Under the pieces are notes generated by a model. That model was not told the DNA's origin. It made no database searches and was given only the letters and a program-made list of their open reading frames with translations. Positions 1 to 7,283 of a stretch of 20,453 nucleotides of DNA are shown piece after piece. Position numbers and translations under genes: made by a program. Numbering within the stretch: the first letter of the stretch is position 1; the number at the start of each line of letters is the position of its first letter. This DNA comes from a virus, in IMG/VR virus record IMGVR_UViG_3300031787_004800, positions 1-20,453 of that record; one strand, given 5' to 3'.

Positions 1-39
1 GTATGTAAACACAGTAGCGAGCGTGTAAACACATGTCAA
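1..39 (-). promoter_or_regulatory. Early promoter with paired operator motifs, first copy
   Basis: This is the same sequence as 15492-15530. On the minus strand there is a TTGACA -35 box (34-39), a 17-bp spacer and TACTGT as the -10 box (11-16). Two TGTGTTTACA motifs overlap it. It reads leftwards off the window; if the genome is circular or concatemeric, it is the promoter of the early operon. Confidence 0.6.
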
Positions 40-101
40 GCACCCCGAGGGGGCGGGGGCAGGATCGGGGAGAAACATCGACCCCACCCCCTAATCTTGC
101 G

Positions 102-118
102 GGCGATGTCCCGTCGCC
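102..118 (-). terminator. Short hairpin after the endolysin gene, possible weak terminator
   Basis: GGCGA (102-106) and TCGCC (114-118) can pair around a 7-base loop, just downstream of the endolysin stop on the minus strand. No T-run follows, so it is not a canonical intrinsic terminator. It lies between the last late gene and the early promoter, where a terminator would be expected. Confidence 0.2.
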
Positions 119-128
119 GGCAAGAGTT

Positions 129-599
129 CTATGGCTTAGGCAGCGCTCTCCATGCAGCCTCAAAAGCCTCGGCAGATGCCCAGTCGTTAGAAACTTCGAC
201 GTGTAGCCATGTACCGCCGGGTGTGCCTGCGTTGTCGGTAGCGGTAAACACCTTGACGCCTTTAGTGCCAATGCCACGAGAGCACCTGTACCCGCGACCC
301 CAGTCCTTGTATGCGTAGTCGTGTATCTCACAGATACGCAGCTCCTCGGAATACTTGAGAAACCAGTCCCATGCTTGCACGGCCTTGGCGCGGGCGTCCT
401 TGCCTGTGCCGTAACCGATGTCCACGGCGAAGCCAGTGGCGTGAACCGAAAGATTGTTGGACCCTCGCATTTGGCGATTGGCATAAATGCCGAGGTTTGT
501 AAACCCCCAGCGGCGCTTGCAGAGATCCATAAGTTTGACGGTGACGGGGGATGCTTTTTTGCCGTCCCACGCTGGGTAAAAGGGATACTTACGAGGCAT
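129..599 (-). CDS. Endolysin, M15-type zinc peptidase (VanY/L-Ala-D-Glu peptidase-like)
   Basis: A 156-aa lysis enzyme predicted to cut peptidoglycan peptide bonds. The zinc-site motif SVHATGFAVD (51-60) supplies His53 and Asp60, and WLHVE (131-135) supplies the third ligand, His133; this spacing is characteristic of M15 D,D/L,D-peptidases. The protein has no signal peptide, so release depends on the neighbouring holin. The ATG at 599 follows a strong AAAGGAG ribosome site by 7 bases and overlaps the holin 3' end by 11 bp. No separate cell-wall-binding domain is visible, and the length suits a single-domain enzyme. The variant at 15620-16093 keeps all the motif residues but differs by an insertion and substitutions just before the WLHVE motif. 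The exact bond cleaved cannot be read from the sequence. Confidence 0.88.
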   Translation of the reverse strand: MPRKYPFYPAWDGKKASPVTVKLMDLCKRRWGFTNLGIYANRQMRGSNNLSVHATGFAVDIGYGTGKDARAKAVQAWDWFLKYSEELRICEIHDYAYKDWGRGYRCSRGIGTKGVKVFTATDNAGTPGGTWLHVEVSNDWASAEAFEAAWRALPKP

Positions 600-882
600 T
601 GCTTGACTCCTTTGGTTTTGACTTCAAACCATTTGCACTTAAGACCCCCGCCAAAGACCCAGTCATAAAGACGCAAAGCGTAGACACCAGATCAATAAAG
701 GCGGCGTCGTTGGGCGATTGGGAAGTCAGCGGCTGCGTGATGAAGATGAGCGCGTACAGCATCGACAGGACGGACGCTGCAAACACCACGGCCAGTGTGA
801 TGCCGATAATGAAGATAAGCCGTGCGTGGATTTCCTCGGGCGTGTGGCGCTTCTCAGGGTGCTGGCGTACTGATGGGGGCAT
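589..882 (-). CDS. Holin, two transmembrane segments
   Basis: A 97-aa small membrane protein directly upstream of, and overlapping, the endolysin gene. It has a charged N-terminus (1-20), a long hydrophobic segment (about 22-49), a short polar loop, a second hydrophobic segment (about 65-85) and a Lys/Ser-rich tail. Size, topology and position fit a two-TM phage holin that forms lesions in the inner membrane for endolysin release. Compared with the copy at 16083-16376, all four amino-acid changes fall in the last seven residues, so the membrane part is under strong constraint. The assignment rests on topology and context, not on a recognised holin family. Confidence 0.72.
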   Translation of the reverse strand: MPPSVRQHPEKRHTPEEIHARLIFIIGITLAVVFAASVLSMLYALIFITQPLTSQSPNDAAFIDLVSTLCVFMTGSLAGVLSANGLKSKPKESSNAS

Positions 883-1060
883 CGTTTATTTCCTTAGGGA
901 GCATGTCTGTAGTGCAGGTGTCAGAGGCTGTGCAGATCGGTGGCTTGCAGTCTGCGGTCTCCCAGTTGGCTGGGTCTTGGCAGGGGTACCGGTATGACCC
1001 GTCGTAGCCACAGCTACTGAGGGTTAGCGCCAGCAGGGTCACTGTCAGAAGACGGTTCAT
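854..1060 (-). CDS. Small phage lipoprotein in the lysis module
   Basis: A 68-aa protein with a lipoprotein signal: basic MNR, a hydrophobic core and an LSSC lipobox with Cys17 as the predicted lipidation site. The mature part is Cys/Pro-rich (Cys at about 27, 38, 43 and 49) and has no domain I recognise. I chose the ATG at 1060, preceded by GAGGA at 6 bases, over an in-frame TTG at 1072. The gene overlaps the holin by 29 bp. A lysis accessory role or exclusion of superinfecting phage are both possible. It changes fast between the two variants (11 of 68 residues), with the signal peptide and cysteines conserved. Confidence 0.68.
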   Translation of the reverse strand: MNRLLTVTLLALTLSSCGYDGSYRYPCQDPANWETADCKPPICTASDTCTTDMLPKEINDAPISTPAP

Positions 1061-1148
1061 GCTTTTCCTCAATTGGTGCGTCTATCTCGTAAATCTCCAA
1101 CTTGCCTGATGACCAGTCGTGGACGGTTTGTTTTTCTGTGTTGCTCAT
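1014..1148 (-). CDS. Conserved 44-aa protein of unknown function
   Basis: A short acidic, soluble protein starting MSNTEKQ and ending GANPQ. Its ATG shares a base with the stop of the preceding tail gene (TAATG), which suggests coupled translation, and its 3' end overlaps the lipoprotein start by 47 bp. The second variant (16508-16642) keeps the same start, stop and length; most differences upstream of the overlap are third-position synonymous, which is good evidence that it is translated. Five of 44 residues differ. No family recognised. Confidence 0.62.
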   Translation of the reverse strand: MSNTEKQTVHDWSSGKLEIYEIDAPIEEKHEPSSDSDPAGANPQ

Positions 1149-1690
1149 TAGTTGCGGTATCCAAACACTTGGTATTCGACTGTGGCTGTTCCTGAGCTTG
1201 TAAACAACTGAAACCCTGTGAACTGGTTGGTTGAGTTTTGACTGCCACCAACCATGTACGGAAAGCCGAAGTTTGCGTCAACAAGAGTGCCGTGGTGCAT
1301 TGTGAGAGCTGCCTTGTTTGGGTTGTAAATGTCAATGGACTGTGACAACAAAGCAGAACTAGCAATACCGAATAACTGGGTATCGGCATTTGAACGCTGG
1401 TAATAAAGAGTGTTATTAAACGTGTAGTCAGACCCGATGCCAGCCTGGTAATAGTTTGTGCTGGTGGGCGTTGTGCCGACAATGTATTTCATGTCAACAC
1501 GGATTGAGGCTGATTTGTTAGTCACGTTTAAAAGCAAGCGGTACTGCTTGTAGTCAGAACTGAACACGCCCGTAACATTGGTCGGGGTAGTAGTTAGCGA
1601 AAGAGTGCCGGTGGCAATCTTCCAAAGGCCCACTCGGTCCATAGCGGCCGCTGTCAGAACCTCCCCTGGTGCAAAATCTGGTACTGGCAT
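1148..1690 (-). CDS. Minor tail protein, probable receptor-binding or tail-tip protein
   Basis: A 180-aa protein. Its N-terminus (MPVPDFAPGEVLTAAAMD) resembles the short attachment segment common at the start of actinophage tail-tip proteins. The rest is beta-rich and Thr/Ser/Asn/Tyr-rich without cysteine, as expected of a fibre head. It is the last tail gene before the lysis module. Against 16642-17184 it has nine substitutions, most within residues about 100-145, the pattern expected of a host-contact surface. No enzymatic motif. The receptor-binding role is inferred from position and variation. Confidence 0.6.
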   Translation of the reverse strand: MPVPDFAPGEVLTAAAMDRVGLWKIATGTLSLTTTPTNVTGVFSSDYKQYRLLLNVTNKSASIRVDMKYIVGTTPTSTNYYQAGIGSDYTFNNTLYYQRSNADTQLFGIASSALLSQSIDIYNPNKAALTMHHGTLVDANFGFPYMVGGSQNSTNQFTGFQLFTSSGTATVEYQVFGYRN

Positions 1691-1720
1691 AACTAAAATC
1701 CTAACTTGCCGTGTGTGTTG

Positions 1721-2872
1721 CTAATAGACATAAAGCCCCAACTTATTGGTATCCAAAATCCCAAAGTCGTCGCTATCCAAAATAAAATAAGGATTAGATT
1801 CAGCGGACGACAGGTAGTAAGTAACGCGGGTTTGCTCTGGAGTGGCCGTCATGGTTGCGCCTTCGATGCGAGCAGCAACTGTGGTACCTCTGAACTGAAT
1901 ACGGGTCTTGTAGGCAGGCAAAAAAGCAAAAATGTCTGTATTCATCGTGTCTATGTTGGTGCCGTTTTGACCACCAGAAACGACAGAAACAGCATTAGGT
2001 GCCACCACCTGATCGTCAACCGACGCCAAGTAATAATCTGCAAGGTCGCTGGCCTGTTCAACCGTGGTTGCATAGGTCTGTATAACAAAGCTGCGGTATG
2101 GCGCACTTCCGACACGGTTGCCTTGTTTGACTAGAGGAGGAGCTTCGACAATTACTTCAGTTATGTAGTTGTCAGCAAGTGTGTCAAAATCAAGGACGTT
2201 ATAAATTGCGTTAGTTGAGTCGTTAAAAACGTCAGAAAATTTAGACAATGTAGTCAAGTTGGTTGCATTAGAAAAAATGAAAATACTGCCTTGACGGTAA
2301 ACGTCGTCAATTGCGGATCTGGGAGCACCGTCAATTAGACGACCTTGAACAGTATTCATAAAGGTCTGCATCCAATCGGACAAGGGTCCTTCAGTGGCTA
2401 CTGGGTTCACTGGTTCACTGGTCAAGTTTCCATTCCAGCTAAGACCGTAGTAGTTAGCTACTTCTGTCAATTGGCCGTTAGCCAAGGCCACTGACGGGGT
2501 AAACCCGTCGCCCTGTGTTCTACCCCAACGCCCCATTGCACCCTCGGCGTCAATAGTGAGAAGATCTGCTTCGCCGACACCAGCTTGGAATGGCATACCC
2601 CAAGTCACTTTGACGTCTCTGATAAACCCAGTCCATGCGGCGGTTACCGTGTTTCCGGGCGAAAAAAATCTAATTCCAACGTCAACAAGAAGAGCTGTGT
2701 TAGGTGATGTAAACCCTGTGGGGTAGCGAAAAGTAAAAGAAGCTGTGGACACAGACCAACTGTCGGTCACTTGTTTTCTGCCGACAGTGCAATCCAATGC
2801 AACGAGCTCTGGTATTTCAACCCAAGCGGACCCGCTGAAGTATTCAACTTTGTAGTTGCTAAAGAGGCTCAT
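1721..2872 (-). CDS. Minor tail protein (tail-tip/baseplate component)
   Basis: A 383-aa beta-rich protein directly after the tape measure gene. Its ATG overlaps the tape measure stop by 4 bp. The position matches the distal-tail or tail-tip hub proteins of siphophages. The N-terminal about 120 residues read like a beta-sandwich (alternating hydrophobic strands, FTFRYPTGFTSPN at about 47-59), followed by a long domain with many aromatic residues. Only six residues differ from the second variant (17215-18366). I cannot tell Dit-like from Tal-like by eye. Confidence 0.7.
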   Translation of the reverse strand: MSLFSNYKVEYFSGSAWVEIPELVALDCTVGRKQVTDSWSVSTASFTFRYPTGFTSPNTALLVDVGIRFFSPGNTVTAAWTGFIRDVKVTWGMPFQAGVGEADLLTIDAEGAMGRWGRTQGDGFTPSVALANGQLTEVANYYGLSWNGNLTSEPVNPVATEGPLSDWMQTFMNTVQGRLIDGAPRSAIDDVYRQGSIFIFSNATNLTTLSKFSDVFNDSTNAIYNVLDFDTLADNYITEVIVEAPPLVKQGNRVGSAPYRSFVIQTYATTVEQASDLADYYLASVDDQVVAPNAVSVVSGGQNGTNIDTMNTDIFAFLPAYKTRIQFRGTTVAARIEGATMTATPEQTRVTYYLSSAESNPYFILDSDDFGILDTNKLGLYVY

Positions 2873-4713
2873 CTTGAGATTTTAATCTGTGCTGGAAGTG
2901 AACCATTTTGACGTGAGTACTTCACCAGCGCGTCGACTACAGCCTGCGGATCTGCACCGCTGACGTTAATGGTGACGTTGTTTCCAGATCGGCGAGCATT
3001 GGCTTGATTAAGTAAACCCATGTCTCCCGCAATTGCTGATTCGCCAAGTGCTGCACCTGCCACGTCAATTGAGCCGAGGTCGGCGTTGAGAGATGCAACA
3101 CTCATGCCGCCAGTGCCTGCAAGAAGATCAGCGGCGACCTGTGAACCAGCCACGGGTCCAAGGTTCATGAGCTGTGCAAGACCAGACCTGCCGAGACCAG
3201 CTGCGATGAGCTCCTGAAGTTGTCCCCCAAATTTCTTGGCGGCTGCAATCTGTTCGGCGAATGCCTGAGAGTAGGTCTTGCGCTGGGCTTGTGCAGTGTT
3301 GACTCCTGCTTCAGCTTTGGCAACGCGCTCGGTGGCGTCTGCCATTTGCTCTTGGGTGTAAACGCCATCCTTCTGAAGTTTGTTTAGTTCTGCATAGGCA
3401 TCTACCCGCTCTTTAAGCGCATCTTGGTATTTGGTTTCAGAATCAGTGGCGCCAGAGACAGCAGAACCGAGAGACACCCAGCCCCTTACTGCGTCAGCAA
3501 GTCCGCTGGCGTATTCACGAAGAGATTGTTTAGCCCCTTCAATTGCTTTCTTAGTGGCTTCAAACAAGTTTTTAGCGGCTTGTCTTGCTTTATCTGATGC
3601 GGCCTTGGCTTTTTCGGCGGCAGCAATACCGGCAGCTTCAGCCTGACGCGCCCTATCACCTGCTTCTCGAGCCTTGTCAATCTGGACCTTTAAGTAGCCA
3701 GTTTCTTCTGCTGCCTTGTTTGTGGCATTGGCATAATCGCCTTGAGCCTTAGTGGCGTTTCTGACCATAACGGTAAGACCGACAAGTGCAGCAGCTCCAG
3801 CTATGGCTGTGGCAATGCCGACACCCGTGGCAATCTGAACGGCGAAACCCGAAATAGCGAGAGCTGTGTTTGCTGCCGTGGTGATGGCGGCGATTGTGTT
3901 GTAAACAACCATTGCGGCCTTGGCTGCCAAAAGAGCCGTCGCAAGACCGCCGACCCCAATTGCAAACCCAATGACTAGCGGCGTGTTTTCTCTAACAAAG
4001 GTGGCAGCCTTCTGGAGCCCCTTAGCAAACTCAGCAAGGTACGGCACCAGTGCCAAGCCAATTGTTTCTTGAGCGTCGTCAAGGGCAATCTGCATCTTCT
4101 TAAGTCCACCGGCTGCGGTGTTTGCAGCTGCGTCAGATGCGCCCCCAAAGTTGCCTTCAAGAATTTTAAGCACTTCAGAAAAGTCAGCGCCATTCTTGAT
4201 TGCGGTCTTTAACTCTGGGGACAAGGCTGCAAGAGATCGCATGTTGCCTGAGAACCCACGCGAAAGCGCTTCAGAGACAGACCCTAAATCTTGGCCGGTT
4301 GCCGCCGATACGTTTAAAGCCGTTTGCAGTAAACGCTGTGCATGGCTGACGTCCTTAGTGGCTGTCACCAAAGTGGACAAGGCCGGACGAAGCTCGTCGT
4401 CCGACACGGCCGCGGTGTACTGGAGTTGCGCTACGAAATCCTCATTGGCAGAAATTTGAGCGTCTGTGGCTGTGGTGCTGTTGCGGATTTGAGTTGCCAG
4501 TTTTTTCATGGCAAGTTCTTCGTCTGCGGCAGCCTTAGCAGCAGATAGTCCAGCGGCAGCAAGACCGGCTACAGCAGCAGCGGCAGGCAATGCAGCCTTG
4601 CGGATTGCGAACGATGCCTTTTCTCCGTTGGTCTTAAGGCTTTCAAATTCTTTAATAGCACTCTTAATGCCTTTGAGGTTGGCGTCTGCGACGATGCTGA
4701 GAATGATGCTCAT
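2869..4713 (-). CDS. Tail tape measure protein
   Basis: A 614-aa, Ala/Lys-rich, mostly helical protein; the longest tail gene, placed after the chaperone genes and before the tail-tip genes. It has an N-terminal helical region (1-240), a hydrophobic stretch with membrane-insertion character (about 244-315), long charged heptad-like coiled coils (about 330-400 and 430-500) and a C-terminal segment ending QIKISR. Tape measure length sets tail length; at about 1.5 angstrom per residue, 614 residues suggest a short tail of roughly 90 nm. The start overlaps the previous stop by 4 bp (ATGA). Four residues differ in the second variant. No lysozyme or peptidase insert is visible. Confidence 0.9.
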   Translation of the reverse strand: MSIILSIVADANLKGIKSAIKEFESLKTNGEKASFAIRKAALPAAAAVAGLAAAGLSAAKAAADEELAMKKLATQIRNSTTATDAQISANEDFVAQLQYTAAVSDDELRPALSTLVTATKDVSHAQRLLQTALNVSAATGQDLGSVSEALSRGFSGNMRSLAALSPELKTAIKNGADFSEVLKILEGNFGGASDAAANTAAGGLKKMQIALDDAQETIGLALVPYLAEFAKGLQKAATFVRENTPLVIGFAIGVGGLATALLAAKAAMVVYNTIAAITTAANTALAISGFAVQIATGVGIATAIAGAAALVGLTVMVRNATKAQGDYANATNKAAEETGYLKVQIDKAREAGDRARQAEAAGIAAAEKAKAASDKARQAAKNLFEATKKAIEGAKQSLREYASGLADAVRGWVSLGSAVSGATDSETKYQDALKERVDAYAELNKLQKDGVYTQEQMADATERVAKAEAGVNTAQAQRKTYSQAFAEQIAAAKKFGGQLQELIAAGLGRSGLAQLMNLGPVAGSQVAADLLAGTGGMSVASLNADLGSIDVAGAALGESAIAGDMGLLNQANARRSGNNVTINVSGADPQAVVDALVKYSRQNGSLPAQIKISR

Positions 4714-5243
4714 TTAGGGGTCACCTTTAGATTGCGGTTTACGGCGTTGCCAACCTTCTCGACGATGTCAAGCATGCCCTGCTGGATTTCGCCCTCGTGA
4801 CGTTCAAACGCTGGGTACATAATGCGAGAGGGCTTGCCGTGCTTTTCTGCAAGACGATCACCGAGCACGTTGCGATTGCGACGGCCAGCCATGTCATACA
4901 CGGTGTTAGCCATGCCCTGCCACTTGACCGAAAAGACCGCAAGGTTGCGGACGATGCCAGCAAACTCCTTGGGCTTCTTGGCGCTGACCGCTTGCTTGAC
5001 CATGGTCATTGCTGCAGACCCATTCCATGGGAACAACTGGTATCCGCTTTGAGTAACCCACTTGCGACCCATACCAGAAATCGGTGGGTCCTTAGGAATC
5101 TCGCTGCGGATGTCAGCCACCAGCGGATTGGTCAGCTGCTTAAAGTCTTTGGTGATTTGTAAACGCAAACGGCGGTCGACGCGGGATAGTTCCGAGAGTG
5201 CCTGCTTGAGTCCGTAGACCTCATAGTGCATCTCGACTGTCAT
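4710..5243 (-). CDS. HK97 gp10-like tail/neck protein (tentative)
   Basis: A 177-aa basic protein between the frameshifted chaperone and the tape measure. The N-terminal part, with an amphipathic helix, a polar DIRSEIPKDPP segment and a conserved SG..W pattern, resembles HK97 gp10-type tail-completion proteins, which usually lie nearer the connector genes. Its location here is somewhat unusual. The ATG overlaps the stop of the chaperone extension (ATGA), and its own stop overlaps the tape measure start. A tail assembly or neck role is likely; the family assignment is tentative. A partial second copy starts at the right edge of the window. Confidence 0.5.
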   Translation of the reverse strand: MTVEMHYEVYGLKQALSELSRVDRRLRLQITKDFKQLTNPLVADIRSEIPKDPPISGMGRKWVTQSGYQLFPWNGSAAMTMVKQAVSAKKPKEFAGIVRNLAVFSVKWQGMANTVYDMAGRRNRNVLGDRLAEKHGKPSRIMYPAFERHEGEIQQGMLDIVEKVGNAVNRNLKVTPK

Positions 5244-5631
5244 TGCTTGCGGCTTTCGTTTAGGACTTTGACAACGGTTGCTAGATCGTTGGTGTCGAAG
5301 TCAATGGCTGGGGGCCACCAGCCCGTCGCTACTAGCAGCTCTGCTAGGCGTCGGCGCTGGGTTCCCCTTGGGTAGGGTTTTCGGTTTCCGAGTCGAGCAC
5401 TTCAACCTTGTCCACCTTCTTGATGAAAGAGTCAAAGGCTGCGTCTACAACCACGTTGGAAACCTTGCAAGCCTCGTAGGCGAGAAAGGCAAGGTCCTCG
5501 GCTCCGATGCCGGTGGCCATTTGTGTGATTTTGGACTTGTACTTGCGTTCCCACTGGGTGATTACCCAGAGGTTGGTTACGACGGTGGCTTGCGCGCCGT
5601 CTGTGAAGTCCACACGGAGTGTGAGTTTCAT
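5240..5631 (-). CDS. Tail assembly chaperone GT fusion made by -1 frameshift
   Basis: The 95-aa upstream reading frame (5344-5631) is followed by an open -1 frame running to TGA at 5240-5242. A slip at AAACCCT (5374-5380) would give 86 zero-frame residues plus 44 more, about 130 aa in all. The added part contains WWPPAIDFDTNDLATVVKVL, a downstream chaperone signature of the type seen in lambda G/GT and actinophage pairs. The extension has no start of its own near the junction, and its TGA overlaps the next gene's ATG by 4 bp, which supports translation of the fused product. These chaperones coat the tape measure during tail assembly and are absent from the virion. Confidence 0.75.
5344..5631 (-). 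CDS. Tail assembly chaperone, short form (G-like)
   Basis: A 95-aa protein starting MKLTLRVDF and ending in an acidic, Pro-rich tail (TENPTQGEPSADA). It has the typical chaperone layout: an N-terminal strand pair, a helical WERKYKSK segment and a C-terminal disordered end that carries the frameshift site. It lies immediately after the tail tube gene, the standard place. This is the unshifted product of the programmed frameshift pair. Confidence 0.8.
   Translation of the reverse strand: MKLTLRVDFTDGAQATVVTNLWVITQWERKYKSKITQMATGIGAEDLAFLAYEACKVSNVVVDAAFDSFIKKVDKVEVLDSETENPTQGEPSADA
5374..5380 (-). other. Programmed -1 frameshift site AAACCCT
   Basis: In the zero frame the codons are GAA AAC CCT. 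The heptamer A AAC CCT fits the X XXY YYZ rule exactly, so both tRNAs can re-pair one base back on AAA and CCC. The -1 frame is then open through the downstream chaperone domain. No strong downstream pseudoknot was obvious by eye; only a short GGG-CCC pairing lies nearby. Confidence 0.65.
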
Positions 5632-5655
5632 TTTGTTTCTCCCTTAGTTGTTAGA

Positions 5656-6084
5656 TCAGGACACGTCGACTGAGTACGATCCACCCTGTATGGTGATGTC
5701 GATCGTGCTCAATTCTCCCATCGTCGCATTGATTACTGGCAGTGAAGCCAAGTATGCGCCGGTGAGAGTGAAGCCAGGGTTTGTTGCCGAGTAGGTACCT
5801 GGAGTCGTTGGTGCCGATGGCGAGACAATGACATTGAACTGTGTGCCAACAAGGCTGGCAAGAGTTGCGTAAGTCTCTGACGCTGCGTAGCTCATGTAGA
5901 GGGTAAGCGTGAGTTCGTTGGCCTCAAGACCGCCGACATAAAAGCGGGCGAGGTCACCAAAAGCGGTTGACTCAAGAGCCTCGACTGTGCGGGTCAGCGT
6001 TGCTGCACTGCACTGGTCACGGAGAGACACGGCCCCAATGAGGACGTCTGGGTTGGAAAGGTATGTGGTCGTTGTAGCAGACAT
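5656..6084 (-). CDS. Major tail tube protein
   Basis: A 142-aa beta-rich protein, Thr/Ser/Ala-rich and poor in charge, directly before the tail chaperones and after the terminator-like genes. Size, composition and place suit the subunit that stacks into the siphophage tail tube. The N-terminus is MSATTTTYLS and the C-terminus ends in a short beta stretch (YSVDVS). The start at 6084 lies 5 bases after the previous stop, and a GTTTAC-family motif (6088-6093) sits in that junction. Confidence 0.72.
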   Translation of the reverse strand: MSATTTTYLSNPDVLIGAVSLRDQCSAATLTRTVEALESTAFGDLARFYVGGLEANELTLTLYMSYAASETYATLASLVGTQFNVIVSPSAPTTPGTYSATNPGFTLTGAYLASLPVINATMGELSTIDITIQGGSYSVDVS

Positions 6085-6089
6085 GGGGT

Positions 6090-6272
6090 TTACTCCTCGG
6101 TGAGTTCTTGCTTGGGTTCTGTTTTAGCAGATTTTGTGGGTGCTTGTGGGGCTTCAGAGATAAAGCCTGCCTTCAGCAAATAGTCAATCACCTTCTCGGT
6201 GATGTACTTGTTGATCTTGAGCTTCTCGCCGACGGTGCCGACGCGATGCGAGTTTACGATGTAATCAGTCAT
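6090..6272 (-). CDS. Small protein in the connector module, unknown function
   Basis: A 60-aa protein whose ATG overlaps the upstream stop by 4 bp. The N-terminal 40 residues contain helices (KYITEKVIDYLLKAGFI), followed by a disordered Lys/Pro/Glu tail. I do not recognise the family. Its place between a terminator-like protein and the tail tube suggests a structural or assembly role in the head-tail junction. Confidence 0.65.
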   Translation of the reverse strand: MTDYIVNSHRVGTVGEKLKINKYITEKVIDYLLKAGFISEAPQAPTKSAKTEPKQELTEE

Positions 6273-6625
6273 GATGTCTGTGCCTGCATTGCAATAGTGA
6301 GGTCGTATGAACCGTAGTCCTGACCGCCGATGGTGAGTACTGATGGCCGTCCGTCAAGGACTGCCACATTCTTTGTGAGCAACGCAGCTGCGATGCTGAG
6401 AAGCACACGAAGACCGTTGAGGTCCACAGGGCCTGTGCCGATTACACGGACAGGGAATGTCATGCGGACGATGTTGTAGTTGAGTGCGTCAAACGATGGG
6501 GCATCAAGAAACGCACACGGCGGGTTGATGGCTTTCGGATCTGTGACGACGCGTAAACCTGTAATAGTTGACAGCGTTGCGGTGAGGTCGTCGATGGCCT
6601 CGTTAAATAGATCCGTGTAAGCCAC
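6269..6625 (-). CDS. Tail terminator-like protein
   Basis: A 118-aa alpha/beta protein starting MAYTDLFNEAIDDL, with central strands (VRMTFPVRVIG) and a C-terminal strand set (YDLTIAMQAQTS). It resembles minor tail/terminator proteins that cap the tube and join it to the head connector, and it lies just upstream of the tube gene as expected. It overlaps the previous gene by one base (stop/start junction) and the next by four. The assignment is by position and general fold pattern. Confidence 0.55.
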   Translation of the reverse strand: MAYTDLFNEAIDDLTATLSTITGLRVVTDPKAINPPCAFLDAPSFDALNYNIVRMTFPVRVIGTGPVDLNGLRVLLSIAAALLTKNVAVLDGRPSVLTIGGQDYGSYDLTIAMQAQTS

Positions 6626-7263
6626 TATGCAACCTGCGGACGGTTAATGCCGAGTAGCTGCATGACCATTGGGGTGACACCGGTGGATGGTGGAGCGCCC
6701 ATGCCGTCAAAGGTAGCAATCGTGTTGAAGCTGCCCTTCTGCCTGTAGTAGGCAGCGCCAATCATGATGGTGCCAAGTTTGACGTCACCAGACGGAGCAG
6801 TGCTTAAGGAATCTTGAAGGTAGCCCGCCTCGTAACGTCGGCGATAGGCGAATGCGTTACAAGCGGAAGCACACTGCGTCAAGAAAGCAGCCTCTTCAAT
6901 TGAGGCCGTGCCAATACCCACGTAGTCCTCAATGTCCGTAGCCGTGACCCAAGTGCAGGTCAGCGTCCATGTGCAGGTGCCTGTCGGCAGTGCAGCGCTG
7001 AAGTCAAGGTCAGCACCAACATCACGAAAGAGCAACTGGTTAGGGCGTGGCACCTCTGGGTTAAACGTCAGCTCACCAGTATTTGACTGGACTCCGGTGT
7101 ACTCGTACTGGGGGCAGTCAAGCACAACGTGGGTGCCGTTTAGATCGTGACCTATACCAGCAATAGTGATGCTTTGACCGACTTCAATGTCAGTTCCCGT
7201 CAGGGTCTGGACGACTGCGTAATCGTCCAGACGCTGATGAGAGATAACTGTGAATACCGCCAT
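6625..7263 (-). CDS. Head-to-tail connector/adaptor protein with extra N-terminal domain
   Basis: A 212-aa protein following the capsid gene. Residues 1 to about 105 form a beta-rich domain. Residues about 110-212 contain a helical adaptor-like segment (DIEDYVGIGTASIEEAAFL, then a Cys-containing helix with YRRRYEAGY), the pattern of HK97 gp6-type adaptors that dock on the portal. Most such adaptors are only about 100 residues, so the N-terminal half is an addition. A 12-bp palindrome (7264-7275) sits directly before its start codon. Confidence 0.6.
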   Translation of the reverse strand: MAVFTVISHQRLDDYAVVQTLTGTDIEVGQSITIAGIGHDLNGTHVVLDCPQYEYTGVQSNTGELTFNPEVPRPNQLLFRDVGADLDFSAALPTGTCTWTLTCTWVTATDIEDYVGIGTASIEEAAFLTQCASACNAFAYRRRYEAGYLQDSLSTAPSGDVKLGTIMIGAAYYRQKGSFNTIATFDGMGAPPSTGVTPMVMQLLGINRPQVA

Positions 7264-7275
7264 GGCGGTACCGCC
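7264..7275. promoter_or_regulatory. Palindrome GGCGGTACCGCC at the connector start site
   Basis: This perfect 12-bp palindrome lies immediately upstream of the ATG at 7263 and overlaps the GAAAGG ribosome-site region. In mRNA it could fold into a 4-bp stem with a 4-base loop that partly hides the ribosome site. It lies between the capsid gene and the connector gene, products needed in very different amounts, so a role in lowering translation is possible. Confidence 0.35.
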
Positions 7276-7283
7276 TTTCGGGA

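Larger units (their letters stand above)
1..127. repeat. Exact 127-bp direct repeat, first copy (unit boundary)
   Basis: This block is identical base for base to 15492-15618; the first mismatch is t at 128 against c at 15619. It covers the end of the endolysin-promoter intergenic region and the early promoter. The period between copies is 15,491 bp. Exactly 127 bp is also the usual largest k-mer of SPAdes-type assemblers, so the block may be a graph overlap rather than a biological repeat. Confidence 0.97.
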
